The notes under the pieces: model-generated
What the model was told of the DNA's origin: nothing
Seen by the model: only the letters and a program-made list of their open reading frames with translations
The model's database searches: none
Part shown: positions 10,645 through 23,176 of the stretch, piece by piece
How the letters are laid out: every line of letters begins with the position of its first letter
Numbering within the stretch: position 1 is the first letter of the stretch
Made by a program: the position numbers and the translations under genes
NCBI GenBank assembly: GCA_949987705.1
Contig: OX465281.1
Span: 140,478,876-140,542,875 of the forward strand
DNA from: Thereva unica
Taxonomy: Eukaryota; Arthropoda; Insecta; Diptera; Therevidae
DNA length: 64,000 nt
Direction: 5' to 3'

Positions 10645-13274
10645 GACGAAACAGGAAATAGAATCATTAGTAGAGCAAGACATATTAGAAAAGATTGAAA
10701 TAGCTGAGGGGGGTACACCTCTAGTACTCGTGCCGAAACCTGATAAATCAATTAGAATTTGTGCTGATTATAAAGTCACACTCAATCCCCAGTTGCATGA
10801 CAACAGATATCCAATTCCAAAAATAGAATAAACTCCACAACGGAAAATACTTTTGTGTCTTGGATTTATACAAAGCTTATTTGCATCTGATGCTTGATAA
10901 AGAAAGTCAGAGAGTAACAACGATCTCAACCCCCTGGGGTACTTATCTAGTAAAACGACTTTTTATGGGTATCAAGACAGCACCAAATTTATTTCACAAA
11001 GTTATTGACCAAATAATAGGTGGATTGGAAGGTACAATTGCCTATTTTGATGACATCTTGATTCAAGGAAACACAATCGAACAATGTGAGAGACGTCTTA
11101 TAAAATGCCTGGAACAACTAAGAAAATATAATCTACACGTAAATAAAGACAAATGCAAATTCTTTGCGACTTCCATTAAGTATTTAGGACATCAAATAAG
11201 TGAAAAAGGTCTTGAGAAAACACCAGATAAAATACAAGCAGTGATGAAAGCAGCACGACCAACTAATATCAATGAAGTCAGATCCTTTTTAGGACTGGCG
11301 CTTTACTATGCTAGGTTTATACCAAATGCTTCAGACATATTGCACCCATTAAATCGACTCTTACGCAACAATACCTCATTCCGGTGGACACAAGCTTGTG
11401 AAAATTCTTTTAAGAGAATTCAAGCTGAAATTGCAAGTGATAAAGTATTAACAACATATAATCCAGACCTCCCACTAATCTTGGCTACGGATGCTAGCCC
11501 TCATGGACTGGCTGCTGTCTTATCACATATTCAAAATGGAGACGAAAGACCCATTAGCTTCGCATCCAGGTCACTTACCAACAGTGAAGGCAATTATAGT
11601 CAATTAGATCGAGAAGCCACTGCTGTCTATTGGGCTTTCAAGCGATTTTATCACTACTTATACGGCCGGAAATTTACTCTTATTATAGACAACAAACCTC
11701 TGGAACGAATCTTTCACCCAGAAAAATCTATGCCAGTTATCTCTGCGCACCGATTACTAAGGTATGCTCATTTTCTTAGTGGCTTTGATTATGAAATTAA
11801 GCAAAAACCGTCAAAAGACCATGCTAATGTTGATTATTTTTCAAGACATCCCGTAGCGCTATTAAGAAATTATATGGAAGATTCTTTCCGCGTAAATGAG
11901 ATAACTCTATCGACCATGACTGAGATGTCACCTATCACTGCTGAAAAAATTCGAAAGGAAACAAATAGGGATCCTGAACTCAGCATCATGAAGACCCAAC
12001 TTCTTAATGGGCAAATGAAAGATCCAGAATACACACTGCATGCAGGCATTGTAATGAGAGGAACTAGAGTATACGTGCCGACTTCACTTAGGCCGGCTAT
12101 TTTAAAAGAACTACATTCGACGCATATCGGTATGGTTAAGATGAAGAGTATCGCACGCACATTATGCTACTGGCCAGGAATTGATAAGGAAATCGAATGT
12201 ATAGTAAAAGGTTGCACAAGCTGTGCCGAAGTAAAAAAGAATCCGGCAAAAGCTCCCTTGCACAAATGGCAAGAACCACAAAAAACATGGCAAAGAATAC
12301 ATGCAGACTATGCTGGGCCTTTCAAGGAACATCATTTCCTCATTGTTATAGATGCTAAGACAAAGTGGATAGAGATGTCCATGTCGGCAATCCCACCTAC
12401 ATCACGATCTACGATAAGCGCTCTGAATGAAATGTTTGCAAGAAACGGGCTGCCAGAGATGCTTGTCACTGACAATGCTACCTTATTCAAGTCTGAAGAA
12501 TTCAACAAATTTTGTCAACAGAACGGCATTGAACAAAGATTAAGTCCACCAAATTATCCAGCTACCAACGGTCTTGCAGAACGTGCTGTACAAACATTTA
12601 AACAAAAACTCAAAGCAATGACAGCTGAACCTGGTAATCTCAAGGATAAATTGAATGCTTTCCTTTTTAAATACCGAGCCACTCCTCTTGTTGAAGGGAA
12701 AACACCTGCTGAATTGCACCTCCATCGATCGCTACGTACACGTCTTCACTTGATTAAACCATCAGACGTGTTGCCTCGCCCAACTACTGTCGATTCCTCA
12801 TACCGCTGCCTTCGACCAGGAGATCGGGTACAAGCTCGCAATTACACTGGATCTACATTATGGAAGTTTGGTAATATAGTAGAGCGTTTGGGGAAGTTAC
12901 ATTATCTCGTTGAACTGGATCATGGGTATATAATTCAACGACATATTAATCAACTGCGAAAGACAGAAGTGGACATACCAGCATCAGATCGCCCTACACG
13001 ACCTTGGTGCATTCGTCCAATGGATAACCAATTTAAGCCACCAGCTGCGTCCTTTTTGAAAGACCGTCCCCAGAGCGAAGAAGAGCAAACACAAAAATCT
13101 TTTTCAAGTGGTAACTGCAATATACCTGCTACACCGGACAAACACCCAGATCAGCCAGACCAACGACATTCAACTCCACAAACTTCGCCTGCCTGTTGTC
13201 CCAGTGGAAATCCAGCACCAGAGGTACGACGATCCAAACGGGAAAGGAAAGCCGTAGAAAGATTGAACTTATAA
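10645..13274 (+). pseudogene. pol: Gypsy pol: RT, RNase H, integrase, copy 2
   Basis: Duplicate of 4533-7162 with the same stop near 10829 and an 804-residue open part from 10860. It retains the YFDD RT motif, RNase H acidic residues and integrase HHCC and D,D,E residues. One substitution relative to copy 1 (EQRLSPP for EQRFSPP) lies in the integrase core. Confidence 0.85.
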
Positions 13275-13396
13275 GTCATATTATTATTTTCTTTTATTTT
13301 AATTATTGTTAAATCATATATTAGAATCTAAAACTTTAGTTTCCTTACAAATAAAATAGTTCTAGAAATTGTACCTCTTTATTAAGTGGTGGAGAG

Positions 13397-13697
<301 letters not shown>

Positions 13698-14131
13698 GTG
13701 TAGTTTAAAACCTTAAAATAAAAATCACAATAGCACTGCTGATATTTGGCAAGTGGGATCTGTGAAGTTTTTCTTACCATTTCACTAATTTCATTGGACA
13801 TATTTAATTCTTTCAAATTTTTTATTTTCTCTGAGGTAAACAATGCTATTTTGAATGATAACTTCAACAAAAACCGTTCAATAATTTTTATTAACCGAAA
13901 ATTTTAATGACATAATCGAAAAAGTCAATACAATTACTACAAAAATTTTAAGGCGCCATCTGTTGCAAAAAAAATCATAATTACACTAATCATTTACTCC
14001 ATGAGCTGGGGTAGTTGGAACTACACCAAACTACACCGGTGTAGGTACACCAGGAAAATGAAACACGCCTATTAAAAACACTCAAAAATTACTAGTACAG
14101 GAACTGAACTGAATGTTGAATAAACTTGCTA

Positions 14132-16900
14132 CAGTAACGAACATAAACTAATAACAAGTAGCAACGAACGTAAATTAATAACAAGTAGCAACCGCTACAA
14201 TGATCAGGACCTTAAAAATAGCTCGTCGTGTACGGCTCAGACATCTGTTGATGAAAACTTGCGCTCTGTGATGAATTGGGTGACTTTCCATGTTTCGCAA
14301 CCGTACAAAAGTATTGCCCTAACTTTGGAGTTTAACAACCGCAGTTTGGTGTTAGTTGAGATCTGTGCTGATCTCCATATGCGGAACAGGCATGCATATG
14401 CGCCTCGTGCTTTATTTATTCTGGAACTGACATCTTCTTCTGCACCACCATTTTCGGTAATAATACTGCCGAGGGAGCAGAATTTATCTACCAGTTGCAC
14501 GTCACGGAATCTAGATATCATCCGCCTAGTCGAGATCCTAAAGGCGATCTAGCAAACTCCATTGTATGCCACCTGTTCTATAATCTGTAGCGCCGATGTC
14601 ATGCCATGTCACAAGGACGTCATTTATTACTATAAGAAATAGTAAAGGCGAAAGTAGGCATCCTTGTCGTACCCCCGAGCTCACCTCAAAGCGGTCGGAT
14701 AATTTTCAATTATGGAGAATTCTGCATTTGGAATTGTTATATAGGGCTTTGCTCAATTCTGTTATTTTTTCAGGCAATCCACGTCGCCGCCATATAAAGC
14801 TCCTATTAACCGAGTCGAACGCTTTCTCATAATCTACGAAAGCAAGGTAAAGGGGGATCGGAATTCAGTAGACTGCTCCACTATGATTCTCAAGGTGTTA
14901 ATATGATCAATACATGAGCGGTCCTTCCGAAATCCGGCTGAATCGGTTTACTGCCTCCTCTCTTATCCTAGATAGTAATATATGGGACAAAATGTTGCCC
15001 ACTGTAGATACTAAACAGATGCCTCTCCAGTTGTCGCATATTGTTAGGTCCCCCTTTTTTGGTATTTTGACTATGATACCTTCCGTCCAATCCTCCGGAA
15101 AGGTACAGGTATTCCATGCTATTTCTAGGATTGGCTGAAGCGCATCTGCTATGTGGCTTGAATCTGCTTTCAACAATTCTGGCGGGATGCCATCTTTTCC
15201 AGCTGCTTTACCATTGGCCATCACATGAATTGCGGTTACTATTTCGGTCTTGGATGGGGCCCGGGTGATGATTCTTATTGACTGTGCATTGTTGCTGTTT
15301 TCCTGAGATTCCTGTTAAGTAAACCATTCAGGGGGACGAAGAAGTAATCTCTCCATCTTTAGAGCTGCTCCTTTTCGCTGCACAGAAGCCCTTCATCGGC
15401 ATGTTTTTAGTACTTTTCCGAGAGCTGTTTAGCGATTTGGTACCGCACCTTACTGTTGCCTGTGTTTCCCGCGTTTCCTGCTTTTCTGCGAGCTCATTTA
15501 TCTGCTGCCTTTTATCACGCCGGACACTTTTCTTTACCTCCCGGTGTAATTGGGAGTATTCCCATTCAAGTTGGTAACGCCTTTCAGGGTACCTTGTAGA
15601 GTTTACGTTATTTTTGAGGGCCCTTCTGCGTTCTATTTTTCGCCAGGTTGTGTCCGAGATCCAACGATCGATGCTCGTTTCCGCACCCGTCAATATAGCT
15701 TCCTTCTACTCCACAGCTCTCCAATATTTGTGTGTCAATATTTGCTGGTTTAATATTTTTTGTAGGTTTCCAGCAAATTGTAGCTTTTTAACACTCTCCC
15801 GCAGAAGGTCTACGTTAAACCGTCAACAGGTTCTAGCATTGTGTCGCACGTTTCTGGTTGCGGCGATTTTAAGGCGTTGCTACAACTAAATATTGGTCGC
15901 TTCCAGTGTTTGCTCCCTTGAAACTCCTGACATCCTCAAGAATAGTTTTCCATCTGCGGCTGACGGCCACGTGATATATTTGATTTCTCGTTCTACCATC
16001 GGGCGATACCCAGGTTTCTTTGTGTATTTTCTTGTGACAAAAGTATGTAAGTTCCATCTACCATGAGTTGGTGGGAACTACAAAAGTAAACGAAAAACTC
16101 ATCATTGTTATTGGTAACTTGGCATAGATCTTGATTTCCAATTGTTTGTTCAAGGCCGGTGTTGTCACGGCAGATCTGTGCGTTTAAGTCACTCATTAAT
16201 ACTGTGATGATTTATGCGCCATCTGTTTGTGAAAAAGCATAATCAACGATTGTCGGTAACAACTCCGGTTGATGTCTGAACTAATGATTTATGTACTAAA
16301 GTAAAATTGGAACGCGCGATAAGTGAAGACAACTTCAAGCTTCTGGACGAAAAGAAAAGAACATACCACTAGGCTCGAGAAAAGGGACTCGAGAAGGTTC
16401 CAGAAGTTAAATAAAGGTGGAGCTTGGATATAAAAGCGGCTTGCAGGCGCTGAGATAGTCAGTTTTGATTTGAAAGGCGACAAAAGTGTTTTAAAGTGAG
16501 AACAGTGAAAAGTAGTGATTTAAAAAGAGAACTATAAAGCGATAGATAGAATTTAATAGTGCGAGATAGTACATTAGAAGTGATTATAGTGAACTGTAAG
16601 AATTGTGTTTGTGTTGTGGTTTGTGATAAATAAATTATTGTGTGGATAATTAAAAAGGATATTCCTTAATTAATCCTACGAATCCGTTAAGCCGTAAAAA
16701 ACGTAACAATACAATAATGTCTCCTCTTGGAATTGAGCGAAAAACCTCATTCAGACGCATGTAGAACTCGTCTTTGATGTCGTCTTCTGCGTCTCTTTAG
16801 TTGGAGCATAGCATTGGACTACCGTAGTACTTGTTAGTCTGGTACACAGTGTAACGGTTAGTTTTTTTGCACGGAATCCCTAAATAACTACTTGACTCAC
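14132..16900 (-). pseudogene. RTE-type LINE (endonuclease and RT), decayed
   Basis: Read on the minus strand. The endonuclease part has CYAPTKE and DIKDEFYMRLNEVF (about 16850-16713) and, across the solo LTR, MSDLNAQI (16196). Then come ELTYFCHKKIHKETWVSPDGRTRNQIYH (16060-15940), a basic linker (RRALKNNVNSTRYPERRYQLEW, 15640-15540), and RT: NGKAAGKDGIPPELLK (15218), PKKGDLTICDNWRGICLVS (15060), SSGVRQGCLLSPLLF (about 14690-14645), ADDI near 14525 and LLYGCETW near 14300. Several frameshifts and stops break it, including one just before ADDI. The SDLNAQI, NWRGI and RQGC-LSP motifs are characteristic of RTE-type elements. Its 3' end carries a 27-bp direct repeat at 14132-14190. Confidence 0.8.
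16203..16708 (+). repeat. Solo Gypsy LTR with ATAC target duplication
   Basis: A 506-bp LTR with TG...CA ends (TGTGATGATTTATGC to CGTAACA), flanked on both sides by ATAC (16199-16202 and 16709-16712). It contains a TATAAAAG box near 16430. It interrupts the RTE endonuclease frame. The same family supplies the LTRs of the element at 44951-56943. A solo LTR arises when the two LTRs of an insertion recombine. Confidence 0.95.
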
Positions 16901-17529
16901 ACAATAGGCGGACAGAAAAAAAGAGGAGGGGGAAAAAGGAAAAAAAATTAGTAATGGGGAGATTGGTAAAACATTAATAAAATTGAATTTTCGAGAATTT
17001 TAAAGTTTTGTTTGAAGCCAATTTTGCAATGGCCGGCGACTCTAATCTCACAGAATTTTCTTTTAACTAAAAATGAATAAAAGTAAATAAACGAAACCGA
17101 ATATTTTTGAAAGAAATTAAACCTATTTAAAAGTGATATTATCCATGACACAAGATCTGTTTTGAACAGAATTCAGCGTTGGAAGGAAACCAACGGAAGC
17201 TCTGTTCCCAAAGTCTCATCAATAGTTAGTTCAACCGTTGACCGTTACAGTCGTGTCGTCCGGCTTCTTACCTTTTTTCGCCTCTAAAGACAGATTAAAG
17301 ACATAATCTTTTAATTTAAACCTCCCTTTGATTAACAATTTAGTGTAGTGTAAAGTTCTGTGTGTCCTAAAATATTTAAACCAATAATAAATAAGTTATA
17401 AATCATTATTTTTCTCGGTTGCCACAGTTATAATTCATTTGGATTTTGAACTCTTATAATTACATAATAATTGTGTAATCAATTCGTTCGATATATATAA
17501 GTGCCACAGTGTTAATTAATTAAGTCAAG
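16901..17529 (+). other. Unassigned sequence and probable LINE 5' UTR
   Basis: No coding region was recognised. A purine-rich stretch (16915-16950) precedes sequence that probably includes the 5' UTR of the LINE whose ORF1 starts at 17530. The exact 5' end was not found. Confidence 0.4.
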
Positions 17530-19515
17530 ATGAACAAATGCAGAAAAAGCTCGTGCCTCGTCGACAACACCTCTGCTGACGAATTGATTGCATGCAATGG
17601 TGTTTGCGACAATTCTTATCACACATCGTGCATTGGACTTTCGCGCACTGCGTTCAGATATATGAACGAGTATAAAAGAGCTTTCAAATTTTATTGCACA
17701 GAATGCAGATCTGTTAACCTCTCTCACATTCTTTTGGCGATTAAGTCCAATAACGACAACATTGTGAGCTTAACTGAGTCATTTACATGCATGAAAAATG
17801 ACTTTGAAGCTTGCAAGGCCAAAGCTTTTAGCACAGAGAGGAACATTAATGTATTAATGGACAATATAGATGAGCTTTCAACCGTTGTCGAAAGAACTGA
17901 CAATAATTTCCATGACTACTATAAAAATTTGGAGAACATGAAAATGAAGTTGGATAACTTATCTGCTCCCAAAGAGGATACCATAAAAAATGAAATAATT
18001 GAGGAGTTGTCAAGACTTATCAAATTCGAGCTCAATTCAATTAACTCGGCTCTGAAAAAAATAAAGCTCAGTTCTGATAACAACAACAACAATAATGAAA
18101 GCTTGACAAAGTCCGATCTACCAGAAAAAATTTCGGACTGCATACATAAGCTCTGCGTTCTGGATGATGGAATTCTGCAGTTTAAAAAAGACGTGGTATC
18201 ACAATTGCATAACATTGAAACGGAGTTGACGAAAGTCAAATCACTCTCCACGGCTGAGAACAAAATCAATTTTTCCACCCAGGATGACCCCGCGCCAACA
18301 ATTTGTGACTATGACGAAGAGCCTATCTCGCTCGCGGACGAGCTGGATCGGGCCAACTTTACACTCGGCCCTCCTAATTTGCACAGACAGGCTTTGTCAA
18401 TCTCATCTAGCCTATCTCACAATTTGCCTCCGCTACACCTGCCTGTGAACAATATCATAAAATTCGGAACTACGTGGTCAATGGATGAATGGGCCAGCAG
18501 ATTGGAAAAAATCAGTAAGGTGAATAAGGCGGCAGCTACGAACCGAAAAGGGGACAGCGTACACCGAAACAAAATACCTCGAGGTCCTAACCGGAACACC
18601 AGTAAGTCAAGCCCTTCGCAGCACAATAACGACACCTCAATCTTCTTCCTCAGAGGCGCACCAAAACAAGCGGACTCGTCTTGGGTAAGCAGATTATTTC
18701 TCAAAGACTTTTCCGTCAACCCGATTAATTGCGAAGAAGTAGGATCGCGTAAACAGAAGCTTAAGAACTTTAAGGTGACTTTACCTGCTAAATACGAATG
18801 GCTTTTCTTCAGTTTAACATCTGACATCCTCAAATGGAACAAATTAACTCTCCGCCGTTGGAAAAACAGGGTTACACCGAGGAAAATTGTACCCAAGTTA
18901 GTTGTAAGGGATAGGTCTAATAACACTAATTATAAGATAAGCACTAACCCTATCGTAAGCTCCAATAATAAAAACAAAAATATACTAACAAAGCATGCTG
19001 CATCCCCTAATATCCGCAGTAACATTAATAAAATCATCAATTTCAAATCTAACAGTACTCCCGCCCCTACCCCTACCGTCTCTGCACTTAATAGCGATTT
19101 ATACCCAAATTTTTCTCGTTGCCATATTATCATCGGCGGCCGTTCTTACTCCGATGTTACCGAGATTCCGACAAACAATCGACCTCCCTCTAACCCTCCT
19201 CAACCTGTTGTGGCAGAAACACCAATATTAGCGAGTCCCGAAGGACATACCAACAGCATCACTGCAACCAAACCACACTTCTTGGACCCTCTACAGCCTC
19301 CGAACGTAAAAAATACCTTAATCTCGGCAGACTCAACCGAGGGTCGGTACCTATTATCTCGTCTCAGAGATCATAGGATTTACGATAATGTAAGGCTCTT
19401 TCTTGCTTATATGCACAACAAACCTGACTCTACCTGTGTAAATGGTAAGACCAACCAGCCTCATTATTTCGATCCAACAAGAAGGTCTCCCCATCGATCG
19501 GAATACCCTGCTTAA
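17530..19515 (+). CDS. LINE ORF1 protein with N-terminal PHD-like finger
   Basis: 661 residues. Residues 5-60 have a Cys/His pattern like a PHD finger: KCRKSSC, IACNGVCDNSYHTSC, then FYCTECR. Residues about 80-260 are long and hydrophilic with probable coiled coil (LENMKMKLDNLS, EIIEELSRLIKFEL). A basic middle (about 340-480) and a Pro/Asn-rich low-complexity region (about 490-600) follow. ORF1 proteins of CR1-group LINEs are known to carry PHD-type fingers. The role is RNA binding and particle formation. The C-terminus may be frame-shifted: an overlapping frame (19442-19663) reads IDRNTLLKLYTVYHEQYQISSE and ends RYYRP, which looks like the genuine end. Confidence 0.75.
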   Translation: MNKCRKSSCLVDNTSADELIACNGVCDNSYHTSCIGLSRTAFRYMNEYKRAFKFYCTECRSVNLSHILLAIKSNNDNIVSLTESFTCMKNDFEACKAKAFSTERNINVLMDNIDELSTVVERTDNNFHDYYKNLENMKMKLDNLSAPKEDTIKNEIIEELSRLIKFELNSINSALKKIKLSSDNNNNNNESLTKSDLPEKISDCIHKLCVLDDGILQFKKDVVSQLHNIETELTKVKSLSTAENKINFSTQDDPAPTICDYDEEPISLADELDRANFTLGPPNLHRQALSISSSLSHNLPPLHLPVNNIIKFGTTWSMDEWASRLEKISKVNKAAATNRKGDSVHRNKIPRGPNRNTSKSSPSQHNNDTSIFFLRGAPKQADSSWVSRLFLKDFSVNPINCEEVGSRKQKLKNFKVTLPAKYEWLFFSLTSDILKWNKLTLRRWKNRVTPRKIVPKLVVRDRSNNTNYKISTNPIVSSNNKNKNILTKHAASPNIRSNINKIINFKSNSTPAPTPTVSALNSDLYPNFSRCHIIIGGRSYSDVTEIPTNNRPPSNPPQPVVAETPILASPEGHTNSITATKPHFLDPLQPPNVKNTLISADSTEGRYLLSRLRDHRIYDNVRLFLAYMHNKPDSTCVNGKTNQPHYFDPTRRSPHRSEYPA

Positions 19516-21678
19516 GCTCTACACTGTTTATCATGAGCAATACCAGATCTCTTCTGAGCAAGTAAGGAAGGACCTCGCCACCTACGCCTCACATATGAGA
19601 TCACTACATGTGTCTCAATTGCAGAAGAGCCGGGACGAAATGGCTAGATATTATCGTCCGTAACTAGTCACTTCTCCGACAAAAACTCGCATCTCAACTA
19701 CCCCTGACCCAACTGAAAACATAAGGCTCTTTTACCACAATTGCAGTGGTATGAGAGGCAAACTTAATAAACTTTTCATTGACTCGAAATCTTGCAATTT
19801 TAATGTACTCGTAATCACAGAAACGTGGTTAAATGAAACTTTTGTAAACCAGGAGATCTTAGACTCCACCTGGACGATATACAGATGCGATAGAGACTAC
19901 AACTCTACCAGTCTCTCAAGAGGTGGAGGTGTTCTTATAGCGGTCAAGGACCCCCTGAATAGTGAACTAATCGCAACTAAAAATTCGAATTCCTTTGAAC
20001 ATGTTTTCGTCCGAGTTGAATCGGGCAGGAAACACATATTTTTCGGCACTTTACATACCCCCTAACTCTGACGAATCTAAATATGATGAATTACTTCATA
20101 TATTAGATGATATTAACGAATCTCTCTCCAGTTGCGACGACATATTTATTTTAGGAGACTTTAATCGCCCTAATATATCTTTTATCCCCGACGAGGAAGA
20201 AAATTGTTTACTTCCGATTAACGTCACAAATGCTATCGATATAAATTTTATCGACTCCTTTTATGGAAATGGTCTACACCAAATCATTAGAACTCCGAAT
20301 TCTCGTGGTAATTGGTTAGATCTAATCTTCACTAGCACACCTGAGGAGTTGAACATTCTGCCTGCTCCGCCTGAGGAAAACCTTTTCACCAACTCTACTC
20401 ACCATTCTGCATGGATCCTCGAACATAATACCGCAATATCTAATCATCGTATATCATACAATAACTCAATCATTTATGATTATAAAAATGCAGACTCTAA
20501 CAGCATTGCCTTCGAATTATCCCTAGTAGACTGGGAAAATAGGCTTTCTGGTAATGACATTGACGAAATGGTGTCTTGCTTCAACACTATAATATTCAAC
20601 GTTATTGACAAACATGTGCCCAGAATTAAAAGAAGGGATAAATTATCGGAACCATGGCTGGATAAGAATGTCCGTTCTCTTCGTAATCAGAGAAATAAAT
20701 TGTATAAGCTGATTAGAAATAACCCCCATGCAAATGATGAACTGAAATTAGAATACACTAGGCTAGCCTCAGAGTTCAGTCTTAGGTCACGTGAGGCCTA
20801 TACTACATATCTTAACTCTGTTGGCGATAGCATTATAAGAGATCCCAAAAAATTCTTTCAGTTCGTTAATATGAAACGAAAGACCTTAGGCTATCCAACT
20901 ACAATGACCAATGGTAGTAAACACTCCTCTTGCTGACAGGTTTACCGAAGTCTTTTGTCCAAAATCTGATACAACACATACTGACCCAACACACACGTGC
21001 ACTGTTACTCCAACTCTTATAGATAACATATCCCTATCCGTCGAAGACATCATGACAGGTTTAAACAATCTGGATATCAATAAAGGTCACGGTCCCGACA
21101 ATCTGCCTCCTTGCTTTCTACAGTGCTACTCAACTCAAATTCTATCTCCCCTCCATCTTATTTTCAACAAATCCTTATCGTTAGGAAAATTTCCTATAAC
21201 TTGGAAAAAATCCTACCTCATACCAATTCACAAAGCATCTAATAAGCATTCGGTGGACAACTACAGGGGCATTGCAATATTATCAGCAATTCCTAAACTT
21301 TTCGAAAAGCTTGTTTACGATAAGATTGCCCACATAATTGATCCGCTCCTCAATGACCAACAACATGGCTTCAGAAAAGGGCGCTCGACTACTACTAACC
21401 TTATGACACTAACCTCCGAACTACTATGTGGTATGGAGAACGGTCATCAAATCGATGCTGTCTACACTGACTTCAGTAAGGCCTTTGACCGTGTCGACCA
21501 CCATATCCTAATAACAAAACTACTAAAATTCGGAATATCTGGGCCTGTTCTAAGATGGATAGAATCATATCTTAACGGAAGAACACAGGCCGTTAGATTT
21601 CAAGGATTTTGTCAAAAGAAATCGAAGTAACTTCCGGAGTCCCCCAGGGTAGTCATCTTGGCCCACTTTTATTTAATA

Positions 21679-23176
21679 CTAGCTGGGACCCGGTGCGCCT
21701 ACACTGCACCCATAAGTCAATAGTAAACAATAAAAACCATCCATTGACTTAATATTTTTCGAGATATGAATTTTACACAGATGAAATGCCTCAAAGAACA
21801 TGGGTCTTGCGTCGGCCGCCATGAATCGGTATATTGAGTCTACTACATTGCTTATTGTATTCTACTTATCATACCCTTTCATTTGATACCCATGTTGAGG
21901 GGATTGTGAAGAAAGTGGTAATCCGGCCTCTTTAGACGGCCGCCATGGATCTAAAGATATATTTTGTATACTACATTGCTTATTGTATTCTACTTATCAT
22001 ACCCTTTCATTTGATACCCATGTCGAGGTGGTTGTGAAGAAAGTGTTAATTCGGCCTCTTGAGACGGCCGCCATGGATCCTAAGATATATTTTGTATACT
22101 ACATTGCTAATTGTATTCTACTTAACATACCCTTTCATTTGATACCCATGTTGAGGTGGTTGTGAAGAAAGTGGTAACCCGGCCTCTTGAGACGGCCGCC
22201 ATGGATCTAAAGATATATTTTGTATACTACATTGCTTATTGTATTCTGCTTATCATACCCTTTCATTTGATACCCATGTCGAGGTGGTTGTGAAGAAAGT
22301 GGTACCCCGCCCTCTTGAGACGGCCGCCATGGATTTAAAGATATATTTTGTATACTACATTGCTTATTGTATTGTACTTAACATACCCTTTCATTTGATA
22401 CCCATGTTGAGGTGGTTGTGAAGAAAGTGGTAATCCGGCCTCTTGAGACGGCCGCCATGGATCTAAAGATATATTTTGTATACTACATTGCTTATTGTAT
22501 TCTACTTATCATACCCTTTCATTTGATACCCATGTCGAGGTGGTTGTGAAGAAAGTGGTACCCCGCCCTCTTGAGACGGCCACCATGGATCTAAAGATAG
22601 ATTTTCTATACTACATTGCTCATTGTATTGTACTTAACATACCCTTTCATTTGATACCCATGTTGAGGTGGTTGTGAAGAAAGTGGTAATCCGGCCTCTT
22701 GAGACGGCCGCCATGGATCTAAAGATATATTTTGTATACTACATTGCTTATTGTATTCTACTTATCATACCCTTTCATTTGATACCCATGTCGAGGTGGT
22801 TGTGAAGAAAGTGGTACACCGCCTTCTTGAGACGGCCGCCATGGATCATTTTAGTTTCAATAGCGTCATGGCCTACCTATTGTTTGACAGCTGCGTAAAT
22901 TTGAAATTTTCATTAAATGTAATGATTCAATTTAATGACAATTTTACATTTGTCAAACAATAGGTAGGCCATGAAGCTATTGAAACTAAAATGAAGTGAA
23001 AATTCCTAAAATTACCATTTTTTTGTTTTTTCAGGCAATTTTTTTAATTTTTCTCTCCGTAAGAACCATCCTCGTACTTCAACGAATATTCGAAAAAAAA
23101 ATTAGTCCAATAGGTCCAGCCGTTCTCGAGTTTTGCGCTTAGCAACACATTTAGCGATTCATTTTTATATTATAGA
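21679..23176 (-). mobile_element. Helitron H1 (minus orientation)
   Basis: Read on the minus strand it starts TCTATAATATAAAAATG (23176) and ends GGGTCCCAGCTAG (21679), i.e. 5' TC and 3' CTAG, flanked by A and T with no target duplication. A GGTGC/GCACC hairpin sits just before the 3' end, as Helitrons require. It encodes no Rep-helicase, so it is non-autonomous. Its body is a 128-bp tandem array (about 21840-22840) plus a long hairpin at 22849-22992. Confidence 0.93.
21840..22840. repeat. 128-bp satellite array inside Helitron H1
   Basis: About eight monomers of 128 bp. Two monomer types alternate, giving a 256-bp dimer: one with GTTGAGG, ACTTAACAT and CGGCCTCTT, the other with GTCGAGG, ACTTATCAT and CGCCCTCTT. 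Each contains CATACCCTTTCATTTGATA and GACGGCCGCCATGG. Open frames here (YSTYHTLSFDTHVEVV...) are by-products of the repeat. Confidence 0.9.
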
